A stretch of 64,000 nucleotides of DNA from Streptomyces sp. 135 (GCF_020026305.1 NZ_CP075691.1:3720001-3784000); one strand, 5' to 3'; positions 19,219-28,059 are shown, counted from the first letter of the stretch. The notes: generated by a model not told the origin, from the sequence alone. Made by a program: numbers and translations.

Positions 19219-20205
19219 CTACGGGCGCTGCCTCACCCGGTCGACGATCCCCCAGTCCACCACGTGCGACAACTGGATGTACTTCTTCTTCCCGGAAGCC
19301 GAGATCCGCTCGTCGCGGAAGCCCAGGAACTCATACGAGGCAGGGTCGAAGATCAGGTACGCGCCTTCGCGGGACCCGCGCTCGGCGTGGGCGACCCCCA
19401 CCCCGGCCCGCCCGGCGGAGTCCTTCACTCCCGGGATCGTCCTGACGCCGGGCACGAGGGCCAGCGCCTCGTACGCCGCGGGGCGCAGTCCCTGGGGCAG
19501 CACCGGGTTCTTCAGGAGCTCACCGAGCAGCCAGTAGGCCTCGAACCGCTGGTGCTTGTCGAGATCGCTGACCGACCGGTCGTCGGACCCGCCGCGGGAG
19601 CCGAGGGAGATGATGGCCCAGATGAGCTTCTCCGGATCTTGGGGCAGCTTCTTCAGCTCACTCCACTTCCGGGGTGGCCACACCCCGCCGCCCTTCCCCG
19701 CGGGCTCCTCCCACATCTCGCGGCCCAGTTCCATGGACAAGGAGCGCTTGGAGACGTCCACCGAGTCCCACATCTCGTCGGTGTAGGTCTTGACCTCGCC
19801 GGTCTTCCGCTCCGTCTCCTTGATGATCCGCTTCGAGTAGATGAACTGGTCGTCGCGCGGCGCCACCGGCTCCTTCTCCCGCTGGCGCTCCCACGCCGCC
19901 GCCCCGTTCAGCACCGTCGCGGCGGCGTTCTCCACCCGCGGGGTGCTCGTGCCCGGAGCACCGCCGCCCTCCCCGGAGCCGTCCGTGCCGATGAGCACCG
20001 CCGTCCCCGTGACCGCCGTGGCGACCACCGCGGCCGCCACGAGGCGCAGCGCGCGGCGGCGACCGGGGCCAGTACCGGTGCCGGTGTGACGGTCCGCGTG
20101 GACCATCGTGTTGAGCAGCCGGTGCCGGGCCCGGTCCCGGGCCGGACCGGTGAGCGGGGCCGCGTCCGCGTCCCACTCCCTCAGGAGTTCGAGTTCGTCA
20201 TTCAT
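19219..20205 (-). CDS. CU044_5270-like membrane-anchored protein downstream of an ECF sigma gene
   Basis: 328 residues. Residues 1-45 are cytosolic (LELLREWDADAAPL), a single membrane segment lies near residues 50-70 (RLVAAAVVATAVTGTAVLIG), and the rest is an outside domain with FIYSKRIIKETE, EMWDSVDVSK and a C-terminal SGKKKYIQLSHVVDWGIVD. The arrangement, sigma factor gene then a one-pass membrane protein, is common in Streptomyces, and such proteins may act as sigma modulators. Start ATG 20203-20205 with GAGAGG upstream; it overlaps the intended end of the sigma gene by 8 bases. Because the sigma gene is frameshifted, its reading frame now runs into this gene without a stop. Confidence 0.75.
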   Translation of the reverse strand: MNDELELLREWDADAAPLTGPARDRARHRLLNTMVHADRHTGTGTGPGRRRALRLVAAAVVATAVTGTAVLIGTDGSGEGGGAPGTSTPRVENAAATVLNGAAAWERQREKEPVAPRDDQFIYSKRIIKETERKTGEVKTYTDEMWDSVDVSKRSLSMELGREMWEEPAGKGGGVWPPRKWSELKKLPQDPEKLIWAIISLGSRGGSDDRSVSDLDKHQRFEAYWLLGELLKNPVLPQGLRPAAYEALALVPGVRTIPGVKDSAGRAGVGVAHAERGSREGAYLIFDPASYEFLGFRDERISASGKKKYIQLSHVVDWGIVDRVRQRP

Positions 20206-20790
20206 GGTCGGATACCTCTCGCAGTGCCGTCGGATCGGATCCGCCCAATGTTTCGCGCAGCTTGCCGCGAGCCCGGTGCAGCCGTGATCTGACCGTGCCC
20301 ACGGGGATACCGAGGGCCTGGGCCGTCTCCTCGTAGCCGAGACCACCCCAGGCCACCAGCAGCAGCACGTCCCGCGGCGTACGGCCCGCGCCACCACCCG
20401 GTCCGCGGCCCGGTCGGCCAGCGGCTCGTCGTGATCGGCGGGGGCCGGGACCCGGGCCATGGCCTTGAACCGGCGCGCCTCGGCCCGCCGGTGCCGGCCG
20501 ACCAGGTTGGTCGCTATGCCGAACAGCCAGGGCCGGGCGTCGGCGCCCGCGCCACGGGCCGGGTCGTAGCGGTGCCGCTGCTGGAACGCGGTGGTGAAGG
20601 TCTCCGCCATGAGGTCGTCGGCGACCTCGCCGCCGAGGCGGCGGGCCGCGTAGCGGTGCACCGCGTCGGCGTGCCGGTCGAAGAGCGCGGCGAACGCCTC
20701 GGGCTCATCCCGGGACCGCGCGATCACTGAGGCGTCGCTCTCCGGATCGGCACGTGTGGTGCCGATGCCGACGCCTGGTCCGACGGCCAT
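20198..20790 (-). pseudogene. ECF sigma factor gene (SigE-like) with internal deletion/frameshift
   Basis: The start is sound: ATG 20788-20790 after AAAGGAG, then sigma region 2 (FAALFDRHADAVHRYAARRL, DDLMAETFTTAFQQ, RPWLFGIATNLVGRH). After VVARA near 20386 the frame changes; region 4 (DVLLLVAWGGLGYEETAQAL, GIPVGTVRSRLHRARGKL) continues in another frame to a TGA at 20198-20200. About 12-17 codons expected between regions 2 and 4 are also missing, so this looks like a deletion of a length not divisible by three, with its junction near 20375-20386. It may be a real mutation or an assembly collapse. If real, sigma function is lost. Confidence 0.75.
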
Positions 20791-20835
20791 CGGGGCTCCT
20801 TTCGTCCAAGGGACGATGCTCGAATACTTGGGCTT

Positions 20836-21132
20836 TCACCTCTCCTTCGCCCATCGCGCCGAAGTGGTTCCCTCGGGGTGGTCCGGGATCCGGTCCCGCT
20901 CGTGTGCCTGAGCGCGTGTCATGTGCGCGAGTTCGGCGACGCAAGGGCCGCAACCGTATACGTCGCCTGTCGCGCCGGGCGTGGTCACCGAACCGATCCA
21001 CAGCACACGCACGTCCCGGCGCCGGCAGTACAGCCAGCAGGAACCGGTCACCCACCGGTTCCCGTCGTCGGTCCGCGCGACGAGCGGCCACGCGTCGCGC
21101 CACTGGCGTGCCGCGGCCGGGGTGAAGATCAC
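20836..21132 (-). CDS. small hypothetical protein with cysteine pairs
   Basis: 98 residues, no family that I recognise. The start is GTG 21130-21132, two bases after the stop of the gene upstream, so the two are probably co-translated. It has WLYCRRRD and VYGCGPCVAELAHM; the CGPC pattern could bind metal or form a disulfide, but there are only three cysteines in all. The sequence is rich in tryptophan (four or more). No signal peptide or membrane span. Possibly a DNA- or nucleotide-associated accessory of the neighbouring resolvase-like protein; this is a guess from position only. Confidence 0.5.
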   Translation of the reverse strand: MIFTPAAARQWRDAWPLVARTDDGNRWVTGSCWLYCRRRDVRVLWIGSVTTPGATGDVYGCGPCVAELAHMTRAQAHERDRIPDHPEGTTSARWAKER

Positions 21133-21134
21133 GG

Positions 21135-21590
21135 CTACCGCTCGGCGCGCGGCGCGCCCGCGACGTGCAGGAAGCCCCCGGCCTTCTCGATCTCGCTCGC
21201 CAGTTCGTCGTACTCCTGCGGCACGGCGGAGATCATCGAGCGGCACGCCGTGAGCACCGCCCCCGCCTCCCCGCGGCGCACGCGCCACAGGGCACGCCCC
21301 AGCCCGTCCCGCCCCTGCGGCGGCAGCAGCCCCGCGCGCTCCTCGATCACCTCGGTGATCTCCCAGCCGAACGCCTCGGCGTACTCCACGCAGTCGATGC
21401 GGGGCCCCACGATGTTCGCCTGCGGGGCCCCGCACAGGTAGATCACGCAGCGGAATCGCTTGATCCGGCCGGACCCCTCCGGTGCGATGCCGGCCGCCGC
21501 GTCCGCCAGTGCGCGTCGGCGTCTCAGGTCACCGTCGGTTCGACCGGTGCGGGTGCCGCTCTGCTGCTGTTCCTCGTCCATGCTGGCCAT
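21135..21590 (-). CDS. resolvase-like hypothetical protein
   Basis: 151 residues. The middle (IKRFRCVIYLCGAPQANIVG, then YAEAFGWEITEVIEE, then GRDGLGRALWRVRRGEAGAV) follows the pattern of the N-terminal domain of serine recombinases: a first strand, a helix after a residue pair, and a second strand reporting on a variable domain. The usual catalytic serine after the first strand (YxRxS) is not present, since the strand reads YLCGAP, and no C-terminal DNA-binding domain follows. So it is probably not an active recombinase. The start is ATG 21588-21590; a second ATG is three codons in. It is next to an XRE regulator. Confidence 0.5.
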   Translation of the reverse strand: MASMDEEQQQSGTRTGRTDGDLRRRRALADAAAGIAPEGSGRIKRFRCVIYLCGAPQANIVGPRIDCVEYAEAFGWEITEVIEERAGLLPPQGRDGLGRALWRVRRGEAGAVLTACRSMISAVPQEYDELASEIEKAGGFLHVAGAPRAER

Positions 21591-21684
21591 GCACTCATAG
21601 TGCCCAGCTGATCACCCACGGTGAAGGGATGGGTCATAGGAGCGGCCGAGGTCACCCGGCCCCCGCTCGTACGCTCCGTCGGAC

Positions 21685-22902
21685 CTACGCGATCAGCGGC
21701 ACACCGATCAGTTCGCTGATGTGCCGCACCCGTGCCGTGGATACCTTGGCGAGGCGCTTGCCGATGACGCCGGGCAGCGCCTGGTGCCTGACCCACTCCG
21801 GGGCGTCGAGGCCCACCTCGATCAGCGTGTCCGCCGCCTTGTCGTGCAGCCCTGCCGCGCACTGCGCGAGAGCGACGTCGAGTTTGTAGCGGTTGCGGGC
21901 CACCTTCGACATGGTCTGGGGGAGCTTCTTCATGTCGGGGTGCCCTGCGAGCTTGAGGGCGCGCCCGTAGTTCTTCAGTGCAACGTGGATGCCAACGGCC
22001 TCTGCCTTCACCGCCGTTGGGCCGAAGCTGGTGCCGTACAGCTTCTCGTCACGGCCGAGCCTCGCCGCCGCGGCGTGCGCCTGGGAGAGGTAGTCGTCGG
22101 CCGCGCTCTCGTCCTCGCGTCTCGACGCCGCCACGGCCGCGGAGATCATCAGCCGCCCGTACGCGAGCAGTTGGGGGCGCGACCCGCTGCTGAACGACGG
22201 CTCGATCGCCAGCGCCGCCCGCTCGGCCCCTGCCACGGCACGGGGCAACTTGGCGCCACGCAGGTGGACCCACGACAGCGTGGACTCCAAGAGGGCCGTC
22301 AGCACGGGGTCGCCGACGTCGTTCGCGAGCCACTTCGCCGACGTGAGCGCGCTCAGCGCGAGGTCACGTCGCCCGAACCCGTTCGAGCAGGACGCGGCCA
22401 CGCGGTACGTGCTCGCCAGGACGGCTCCCAGCCGCTCACGCTCAGCGCCGGTGGAACCGGCGTACCTGGCCTGCCCTTCCATGAGCACCTTCGAGGCGTA
22501 GGCGCTGAGCGCCGCCGTATCGCTCGCCCAGTACGCGTCCCACGCCCGGTCGCGGGCCTCGCTCAGCTCATCGGTGCTGCTCGGCTCGTCGATGCCGTCC
22601 CACTCGCCGAGGGCACTCCCGTGTACGGCGTCGGACAGTTGACGCAGCGCGGCGCGGTCCCCTTGGGCCATCCCCCGCCGCGGCGCCTGCTGCCCCAGGA
22701 TCACCGACACGTCCGTATTCAACGCATGCGCCAGCTTCAGCAGCGAGCCGATGGACAACTCCCCCCGGTCCTGCTCCGCCTTCTGCACCAGGGCCAGCGA
22801 CAGCCCCGCCGCCTCCGCCAGCCCCTGCTGGGTCAGATCGGAGCCCCGCAGACACTTGATGCGCTTGCCGTTCGTCAGATCCGCCCAGTTGCTCACGGTC
22901 AC
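21685..22902 (-). CDS. XRE-family helix-turn-helix protein with helical C-terminal domain
   Basis: 405 residues. Residues 8-60 form a Cro/C1-type HTH: LTQQGLAEAAGLSLALVQKAEQD followed by LAHALNTDVSVILG. The rest is a long all-helical, TPR-like region (ASKVLMEGQARYAG, LASTYRVAASCSNGF, LAYGRLMISAAVAAS). This type is a common Streptomyces regulator family of unknown ligand, with a C-terminal sensor in place of an enzyme domain. The start is GTG 22900-22902, or GTG 22894-22896 two codons in, which has GGGGTG before it. A DNA-binding regulator is certain; the targets are not known. Confidence 0.82.
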   Translation of the reverse strand: MTVSNWADLTNGKRIKCLRGSDLTQQGLAEAAGLSLALVQKAEQDRGELSIGSLLKLAHALNTDVSVILGQQAPRRGMAQGDRAALRQLSDAVHGSALGEWDGIDEPSSTDELSEARDRAWDAYWASDTAALSAYASKVLMEGQARYAGSTGAERERLGAVLASTYRVAASCSNGFGRRDLALSALTSAKWLANDVGDPVLTALLESTLSWVHLRGAKLPRAVAGAERAALAIEPSFSSGSRPQLLAYGRLMISAAVAASRREDESAADDYLSQAHAAAARLGRDEKLYGTSFGPTAVKAEAVGIHVALKNYGRALKLAGHPDMKKLPQTMSKVARNRYKLDVALAQCAAGLHDKAADTLIEVGLDAPEWVRHQALPGVIGKRLAKVSTARVRHISELIGVPLIA

Positions 22903-22957
22903 CCCAGTGCGTTCGCTCCGGCTGCTGTACCCCGATGGTAGGCCCGGAGCCCCCGCC

Positions 22958-24187
22958 TCACGCCCCGGACCAGAGCCCCGAATCCGTCAGTCCCAGCAGG
23001 CGGATCGCGTTGCCCCGTACGATCCGCTCCACGACGTCCGGCGCCAAGTGCCCCATCTGCGCCTCCCCCACCTCCCTCGACTTCGGCCACGTCGAGTCCG
23101 AGTGCGGGTAGTCCGTCTCGTAGAGCACGTTCCCGACGCCGATGGAGTCGAGGTTCCGCAGCCCGAACGCGTCGTCGAAGAAGCACCCGAAGACGTGTTC
23201 CGCGAAGAGTTCCGACGGCGGCCGGTGCACCTTGTCGGCGACGCCGCCCCAGCCCCGGTTCTCCTCCCACACCACGTCGGCCCGCTCCAGGATGTACGGG
23301 ATCCAGCCGATCTGCCCCTCCGCGTACATGATCCTGAGGTTCGGGAAGCGTTCGAACTTGCCGCTCATCAGCCAGTCCACCATCGAGAAGCAGCAGTTGG
23401 CGAAGGTGATCGTCGAACCCACGGCCGGCGGCGCGTCCGCCGAGGTCGACGGCATCCGGCTGGAGGAGCCGATGTGCATCGCCACGACCGTCCCCGTCTC
23501 GTCGCACGCCGCGAGGAAGGGGTCCCACTCGTCGGTGTGGATGGACGGCAGCCCGAGGTGCGGCGGAATCTCGGAGAAGGCCACCGCCCGCACCCCGCGC
23601 GCGGCGTTGCGCCGCACTTCGGCGGCGGCCAGTTCGGCGTCCCACAGGGGGATGAGGGTGAGCGGTATGAGGCGGCCGTGGGCCTCGGGGCCGCACCATT
23701 CCTCGACCATCCAGTCGTTGTACGCGCGTACCCCGAGCAGCCCGAGTTCACGGTCCTTGGCCTCGGTGAACGTCTGGCCGCAGAAGCGCGGGAAGGTGGG
23801 GAAGCACAGGGCCGACTGGACGTGGTTGACGTCCATGTCGGCGAGGCGGTCGGGCACGCTGTAGGAGCCGGGCCGCATCTGCTCGTAGGTGATGACTTCG
23901 AGCTTGATCTCGTCCCGGTCGTAGCCGACCGCCGTGTCGAGGCGGGTGAGGGGCCGGTGCAGGTCCTCGTACACCCACCAGTCGCCGATGGGCCCGTCGT
24001 CCCCCTGCCGCCCCATCACCGGAGCGAACTTCCCGCCCAGGAAGGTCATTTGCCTCAGCGGGGCGCGCACGACGCGGGGTCCGCTCTCCCGGTACCTGGA
24101 CGGGAGCCGGTCCCGCCAGACGTGCGGGGGTTCGACGGTGTGGTCGTCCACCGAGATGATCTTCGGGAAGGTCTCCGGGCTCGCCAT
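22958..24187 (-). CDS. COG2159 amidohydrolase (TIM-barrel, metal-dependent)
   Basis: 409 residues of the amidohydrolase-2 family, which hydrolyses or decarboxylates carboxylated ring products and related compounds. Seen: VDDHTVEPP near residue 15 (metal ligands), WWVYEDLH, CFPTFPRFCGQTF near residue 125, AMHIGSSSR near residue 225 and the C-terminal ETDYPHSDSTWPKS. A close paralogue is at 62250-63443. The ATG at 24185-24187 has GGAG upstream and matches the paralogue; an ATG three codons earlier (24196) is the alternative. Operator 24217-24231 lies just upstream, in the divergent region shared with afsR. Confidence 0.85.
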   Translation of the reverse strand: MASPETFPKIISVDDHTVEPPHVWRDRLPSRYRESGPRVVRAPLRQMTFLGGKFAPVMGRQGDDGPIGDWWVYEDLHRPLTRLDTAVGYDRDEIKLEVITYEQMRPGSYSVPDRLADMDVNHVQSALCFPTFPRFCGQTFTEAKDRELGLLGVRAYNDWMVEEWCGPEAHGRLIPLTLIPLWDAELAAAEVRRNAARGVRAVAFSEIPPHLGLPSIHTDEWDPFLAACDETGTVVAMHIGSSSRMPSTSADAPPAVGSTITFANCCFSMVDWLMSGKFERFPNLRIMYAEGQIGWIPYILERADVVWEENRGWGGVADKVHRPPSELFAEHVFGCFFDDAFGLRNLDSIGVGNVLYETDYPHSDSTWPKSREVGEAQMGHLAPDVVERIVRGNAIRLLGLTDSGLWSGA

Positions 24188-24216
24188 GGTCTCCATGCGG
24201 CCACGGTAGCGCCGAT

Positions 24217-24231
24217 CTGACGGGGCGTCAG
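24217..24231. promoter_or_regulatory. CTGAC-N5-GTCAG operator in the amidohydrolase/afsR divergent region
   Basis: Sequence CTGACGGGGCGTCAG, both five-base arms perfect. It lies 30 bases upstream of the amidohydrolase start and 264 bases before the afsR start, in the region of about 300 bases between the two genes. It is the only such site near afsR. Its effect is more likely on the amidohydrolase. Confidence 0.7.
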
Positions 24232-24494
24232 CAAGTCGTACGGCGCTCGCCGAGGCGCACGGGAGCACGGCGTCGTGCGGAACGGCGTGCGAGGACCCTG
24301 TGAGAGCCGTCTCCCATGGCTGACGCATCCGCCGCGGACAAGGCAAACTGGCGGGTGCACGAACCGAGGTACGGCCACGGACCGCCCGAAGCGGGGCCGC
24401 GGCCCGGCCGAGGCACGACCGAATACGGCACGACGCGGGCAGGGCAGGCCCGCGACCGGCAGGACTTGGGAACGGCAGGGCGGCAGGGGGAGCG
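24232..24494. promoter_or_regulatory. upstream region of afsR
   Basis: 263 bases upstream of afsR. A GGGGGAG ribosome site lies at its end, just before ATG 24495. The middle is G-rich with CGGCACGACGCGGG-type stretches. I could not place promoter boxes reliably. No other gene is visible in it. Confidence 0.4.
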
Positions 24495-27473
24495 ATGGTC
24501 GATGTACCGCGAGTACCGGAGCAGTGGCGTCCGGCCTCGGGGAACACCCCCGAGGGACGGACCGAGGGGCACCCCCCCGAGGTCCAGGCGTCACGCTTCG
24601 GCGTGCTCGGCCCGGTGCGCGCGTGGCACGGCACGGATCAGCTCCAGACCGGTTCGCCCCAGCAGCGGGCCCTGCTGGCGGCCCTCCTGCTGAGGGACGG
24701 CCGCACGGCCACGGCCTCGGAGCTGATCGACGCCCTCTGGGGCGAGGAACCGCCCTCGCAGGCACTGGCCGCGGTACGCACGTACGCGTCCCGGCTGCGG
24801 AAGGTACTGCCCTCCGGTGTTCTCGTCAGCGAATCCGGCGGTTACTCGATCCAGGTCGCGGACGGCGCCCTCGACCTCGCCCAGGCCGAGGACCTCTGGG
24901 CGGCGGCCGAGAAGGCGCGCGGCGTGGGCGACCTGTGCCAGGCCCGCACGCTGGTGAACAAGGCCCTCGACCTGTGGGACGGCGAGCCCCTGGCCGGCGT
25001 GCCCGGCCCGTACGCCGAGACGCAGCGCGCCCGCCTCGACGAATGGCGGCTCCAGCTGGTCGAGTCCCGCCTCGACATGGACCTGGAGGTCGGCTGCCAC
25101 GCGGAGGCCGTCTCGGAACTGACCGCCCTGACGGCGGCCCACCCTTTGCGCGAGCGACTGCGCGAACTGCTGATGCTCGCGCTCTACCGCAGCGGCCGCC
25201 AGGCCGAGGCCCTCGCCGTCTACGCCGACACGCGCCGCCTGCTGGCCGACGAGCTCGGCGTCGACCCGCGCCCCGGCCTCAAGGAACTCCAGCAGCGCAT
25301 CCTCCAGGCCGACCCCGCGCTCGCCGAGCCCTCGGCGCCCTCGCCCGAGCCCACCGGGAAACTGGTCCGGCCCGCCCAGCTCCCGGCGACCGTCCCCGAC
25401 TTCACGGGCCGCGCGTCCTTCGTGGACGAGCTGAGCGACATCCTCTCCGCCGCCGAGGGCCGCGTGATGGCGGTCTCGGCGCTCGCGGGCATCGGGGGCG
25501 TCGGCAAGACGACGCTGGCCGTGCACGTCGCGCACGTCGCGCGCACCCACTTCCCGGACGGCCAGCTGTACGTGGACCTCCAGGGGGCGGGCGCGCGGGC
25601 GGCGGAGCCGGAGACGGTGCTCGGCGCCTTCCTGCGGGCCCTCGGCACGGCCGACTCGGCGATCCCGGACTCCCTGGAGGAGCGGGCGGCGCTGTACCGC
25701 TCGGCCCTGGACGGCCGCAGGGTGCTGGTCCTCCTGGACAACGCGCGCGACGCCGCCCAGGTCAGGCCGCTGCTCCCCGGCATGGAGGGCTGCGCGGCCC
25801 TGGTCACGAGCCGCGTCCGCATGGTCGACCTGGCGGGCGCCCACCTGGTCGACCTGGACGTGATGTCCCCGGAGGAGGCCCTGCTCCTGTTCACCCGCAT
25901 CGTCGGCGAGGAGCGCGTCACCTCGGAGCGGGAGGCGGCCCTCGACGTGGTGGCGGCGTGCGGCTTCCTGCCGCTCGCCATCCGCATCGCCGCGTCCCGC
26001 CTGGCGGCGCGCCGCACGTGGACGGTCTCGACGCTGGCCGCGAAGCTGGCGGACGAGCGGCGCCGCCTCGACGAGCTCCAGGCGGGCGACCTCGCGGTCA
26101 AGGCCACCTTCGAACTCGGCTACGGCCAGCTGGAGCCCGCCCAGGCGAGGGCCTTCCGCCTCCTCGGCCTCGCGGACGGCCCCGACCTGTCCCTGGCGGC
26201 GGCCGCGGCGGTCCTCGACCTCTCCCCGGAGGAGACGGAAGACCTCCTGGAGTCCCTGGTGGACACGTCCCTGGTGGAGTCCGCGGCGCCGGGCCGCTAC
26301 CGCTACCACGACCTCGTACGCCTCTACGCGCGTGCATGCGCCGAACGCGACGAACAGCCCCCGAGCGAACGCGAAGCGGCGATGTCGCGGCTCCTGGACT
26401 TCTATCTGGCATCGGCGGCGCGGGTCTACGCGATAGAGCGCCCCGGGGACCGCACGGTGGACCACCTGGAGGTCACCGAACGGGTCGGCCTCGACTTCAC
26501 GGACGGCACCACGGCCTTCGACTGGCTGCACGCGGAGGCCTCCTGCATTCTGGCGTGCGTCCAGCAGTCGCTGGGCCGTACGGGGCTGCGGCGGGCGGTC
26601 GACCTGCTCCTCGCCGCGAAGGACCTGGCGGAGTCGGGGGCCATATCGCACCGGTACGAGACGGCGACGCGCGCCGCCTGCGCGGCGGCCGCCACGGCCG
26701 GTGACGCGCTCGCCGAGGGACGGGCGCGGGTGAGCCTCGCCCAGGTGCTCAACAAGGTCGGCCGCTTCGACGCCGCCGCCACCGAGCTGGAACTGGCCGC
26801 CGCGCTCGCCACGGGATCCGGGGACCCGTGGACCACCGGCAACGCCCTGAACGAACAGGGCATCGTCAACAACTGCATCAACCGGCCGGAGGTCAGTGAG
26901 ACGCACCTGCTGAAGGCGATCGACGCCTTCCGTGCCGACGGCAACCGCCACAGCGAGGCGAGCGCCCTGTGCAACCTGTCCCGGGCGCTGCTCGCGATGG
27001 GCCGCATCCACAAATCGATCGACCTCGCCCGGCAGGCGATCACCATCTACACCGACCTCGGGGTCACCTTCCGCCTGGCCAACGCGAAGTACACCCTCGG
27101 TCTCGCGCTCAGCGACGCGAACCGGCACGCGGACGCCCTGGGCCAGCTGACCGACGCCGTACAGATCTTCGTGGAGAACCGTCAGCGCCTGTGGGAGGGC
27201 ACGACGCACTACCGCATCGCCCAGGTGGAGCTCGCGTACGGCCGCGCGGCCCGCGCCGCCCAGCACGCCGAGCAGGCGCTCGCCATCGGCTGCGTCGGCG
27301 GCGAGTGGATGCGGGCCAACGTCCTGACGCTACTGGGAAGGTCACTGGCGGAACTGGCGCAGCTGGACCGCGCGAAGGCCTGCTGGCGCGAGGCCCTGGC
27401 CATCCTCGAGGAAGCGGGCGCGCCGGAAGCCGCTCGGGTCAGGAACCTCCTCCATCCCACCACCGTCACCTGA
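24495..27473 (+). CDS. afsR: AfsR global regulator (SARP-type DNA-binding + NB-ARC ATPase + TPR)
   Basis: 992 residues, nearly the length of S. coelicolor AfsR (993). From the N-terminus: a SARP winged-helix domain (SRFGVLGPVRAW, then RTYASRLRKVL), a bacterial transcriptional activator domain with YRSGRQAEALAVYADTRRLL, a STAND ATPase with Walker A GIGGVGKTT at residues 332-340 and VLVLLDNARD, and TPR-like repeats to the end. I recognise the N-terminal stretch RPASGN and PEGRTEGHPPE as AfsR. In Streptomyces AfsR is phosphorylated by AfsK and activates afsS, raising secondary metabolism. The start is supported by GGGGGAG. The AfsS-like gene follows 205 bases downstream. Confidence 0.96.
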   Translation: MVDVPRVPEQWRPASGNTPEGRTEGHPPEVQASRFGVLGPVRAWHGTDQLQTGSPQQRALLAALLLRDGRTATASELIDALWGEEPPSQALAAVRTYASRLRKVLPSGVLVSESGGYSIQVADGALDLAQAEDLWAAAEKARGVGDLCQARTLVNKALDLWDGEPLAGVPGPYAETQRARLDEWRLQLVESRLDMDLEVGCHAEAVSELTALTAAHPLRERLRELLMLALYRSGRQAEALAVYADTRRLLADELGVDPRPGLKELQQRILQADPALAEPSAPSPEPTGKLVRPAQLPATVPDFTGRASFVDELSDILSAAEGRVMAVSALAGIGGVGKTTLAVHVAHVARTHFPDGQLYVDLQGAGARAAEPETVLGAFLRALGTADSAIPDSLEERAALYRSALDGRRVLVLLDNARDAAQVRPLLPGMEGCAALVTSRVRMVDLAGAHLVDLDVMSPEEALLLFTRIVGEERVTSEREAALDVVAACGFLPLAIRIAASRLAARRTWTVSTLAAKLADERRRLDELQAGDLAVKATFELGYGQLEPAQARAFRLLGLADGPDLSLAAAAAVLDLSPEETEDLLESLVDTSLVESAAPGRYRYHDLVRLYARACAERDEQPPSEREAAMSRLLDFYLASAARVYAIERPGDRTVDHLEVTERVGLDFTDGTTAFDWLHAEASCILACVQQSLGRTGLRRAVDLLLAAKDLAESGAISHRYETATRAACAAAATAGDALAEGRARVSLAQVLNKVGRFDAAATELELAAALATGSGDPWTTGNALNEQGIVNNCINRPEVSETHLLKAIDAFRADGNRHSEASALCNLSRALLAMGRIHKSIDLARQAITIYTDLGVTFRLANAKYTLGLALSDANRHADALGQLTDAVQIFVENRQRLWEGTTHYRIAQVELAYGRAARAAQHAEQALAIGCVGGEWMRANVLTLLGRSLAELAQLDRAKACWREALAILEEAGAPEAARVRNLLHPTTVT

Positions 27474-27486
27474 CGGCACCCGGGTG

Positions 27487-27528
27487 ACGTTCATCGAACG
27501 TTTATGAGCGGCTGGCACTCTCATGGAG
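27487..27528 (+). promoter_or_regulatory. afsS promoter region with 11-bp direct repeats (AfsR/PhoP-type site)
   Basis: Tandem 11-mers CGTTCATCGAA (27488-27498) and CGTTTATGAGC (27499-27509) are followed by GGCTGGCACTC. Direct repeats of this length near -35 are what AfsR, and the overlapping PhoP boxes, bind in front of afsS in S. coelicolor (established). The first unit also lies in a perfect palindrome ACGTTC-ATC-GAACGT (27487-27501). A possible -10 is CACTCT at 27516-27521. The match to the published promoter is from memory, so the call is moderate. Confidence 0.7.
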
Positions 27529-27678
27529 TCGATCCGTCGCGTCGGGGGGCAGACGGGTCGCCAGGGCCCTGTGGATAAGGTGAGCGGCCCGGTACGCCCG
27601 TTCGGCGGTCCTCGGGGGAGTCGCCGAGCGGGCGTAACCACTACCGGAACCCCGTTCTGACCCAAGGAGTTGTCACAC

Positions 27679-27855
27679 ATGAGCGAGATCGACAAGAACG
27701 TCGGCATCACCACCATGGGTGAGGGCCACACGCCGGCTCCGCCCAAGGACGGCACCGTCACGACGCAGGGCGAGGGCCACACGCCCGCCCCGCCGAAGGA
27801 CGGCACCATCACCACCATGGGTGAGGGCCACACGCCCGCCCCGCCCAAGGACTGA
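27679..27855 (+). CDS. afsS: AfsS-like small protein with three GHTPAPPKD repeats
   Basis: 58 residues. An eight-residue lead is followed by three repeats of 16-17 residues ending GEGHTPAPPKD (each opening GxxTTxGEG). S. coelicolor AfsS is about 63 residues with repeated TxxDNHMPxPA-type motifs, so this looks like its counterpart with GEGHTP in place of DNHMP. The position directly after afsR and the repeat promoter support this. AfsS is a positive, sigma-like small regulator of antibiotic genes, mechanism not settled. The ATG at 27679 is 9 bases after AAGGAG; an upstream TTG at 27670 is in frame but overlaps that site. No signal peptide. Confidence 0.87.
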   Translation: MSEIDKNVGITTMGEGHTPAPPKDGTVTTQGEGHTPAPPKDGTITTMGEGHTPAPPKD

Positions 27856-27899
27856 ACCGCCCGAGGACTGAACCACTTCATATCCCGACGGGGGATCGA

Positions 27900-27938
27900 T
27901 CGGCCGCGGCGGCGCGGAGGGGGAGCCGTCGCGGCCGA
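27900..27938 (+). terminator. hairpin after afsS
   Basis: Perfect 9-base arms TCGGCCGCG (27900-27908) and CGCGGCCGA (27930-27938) 45 bases past the afsS stop, with a 21-base loop. No T-run. A GC-type transcription terminator is plausible. Confidence 0.45.
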
Positions 27939-27988
27939 CGCATGTCCGGGCAACGGGGCGGGATGCCACGCCCGGCGGATGGACGGAA

Positions 27989-28019
27989 CCGAACGTTCGG
28001 ACACCCTGGTCAGTAGGGT
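27989..28019 (+). promoter_or_regulatory. palindrome and possible -10 box before the secreted GHTP protein gene
   Basis: A perfect 12-base palindrome CCGAACGTTCGG (27989-28000), then TAGGGT (28014-28019) resembling a Streptomyces -10. It shares the GAACGTT core with the afsS promoter, so control by the same regulator is possible but not shown. Confidence 0.45.
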
Positions 28020-28059
28020 CCACGACGTCCGAAGTCCGTTCGAGGTCAGAGGAGTTGGA

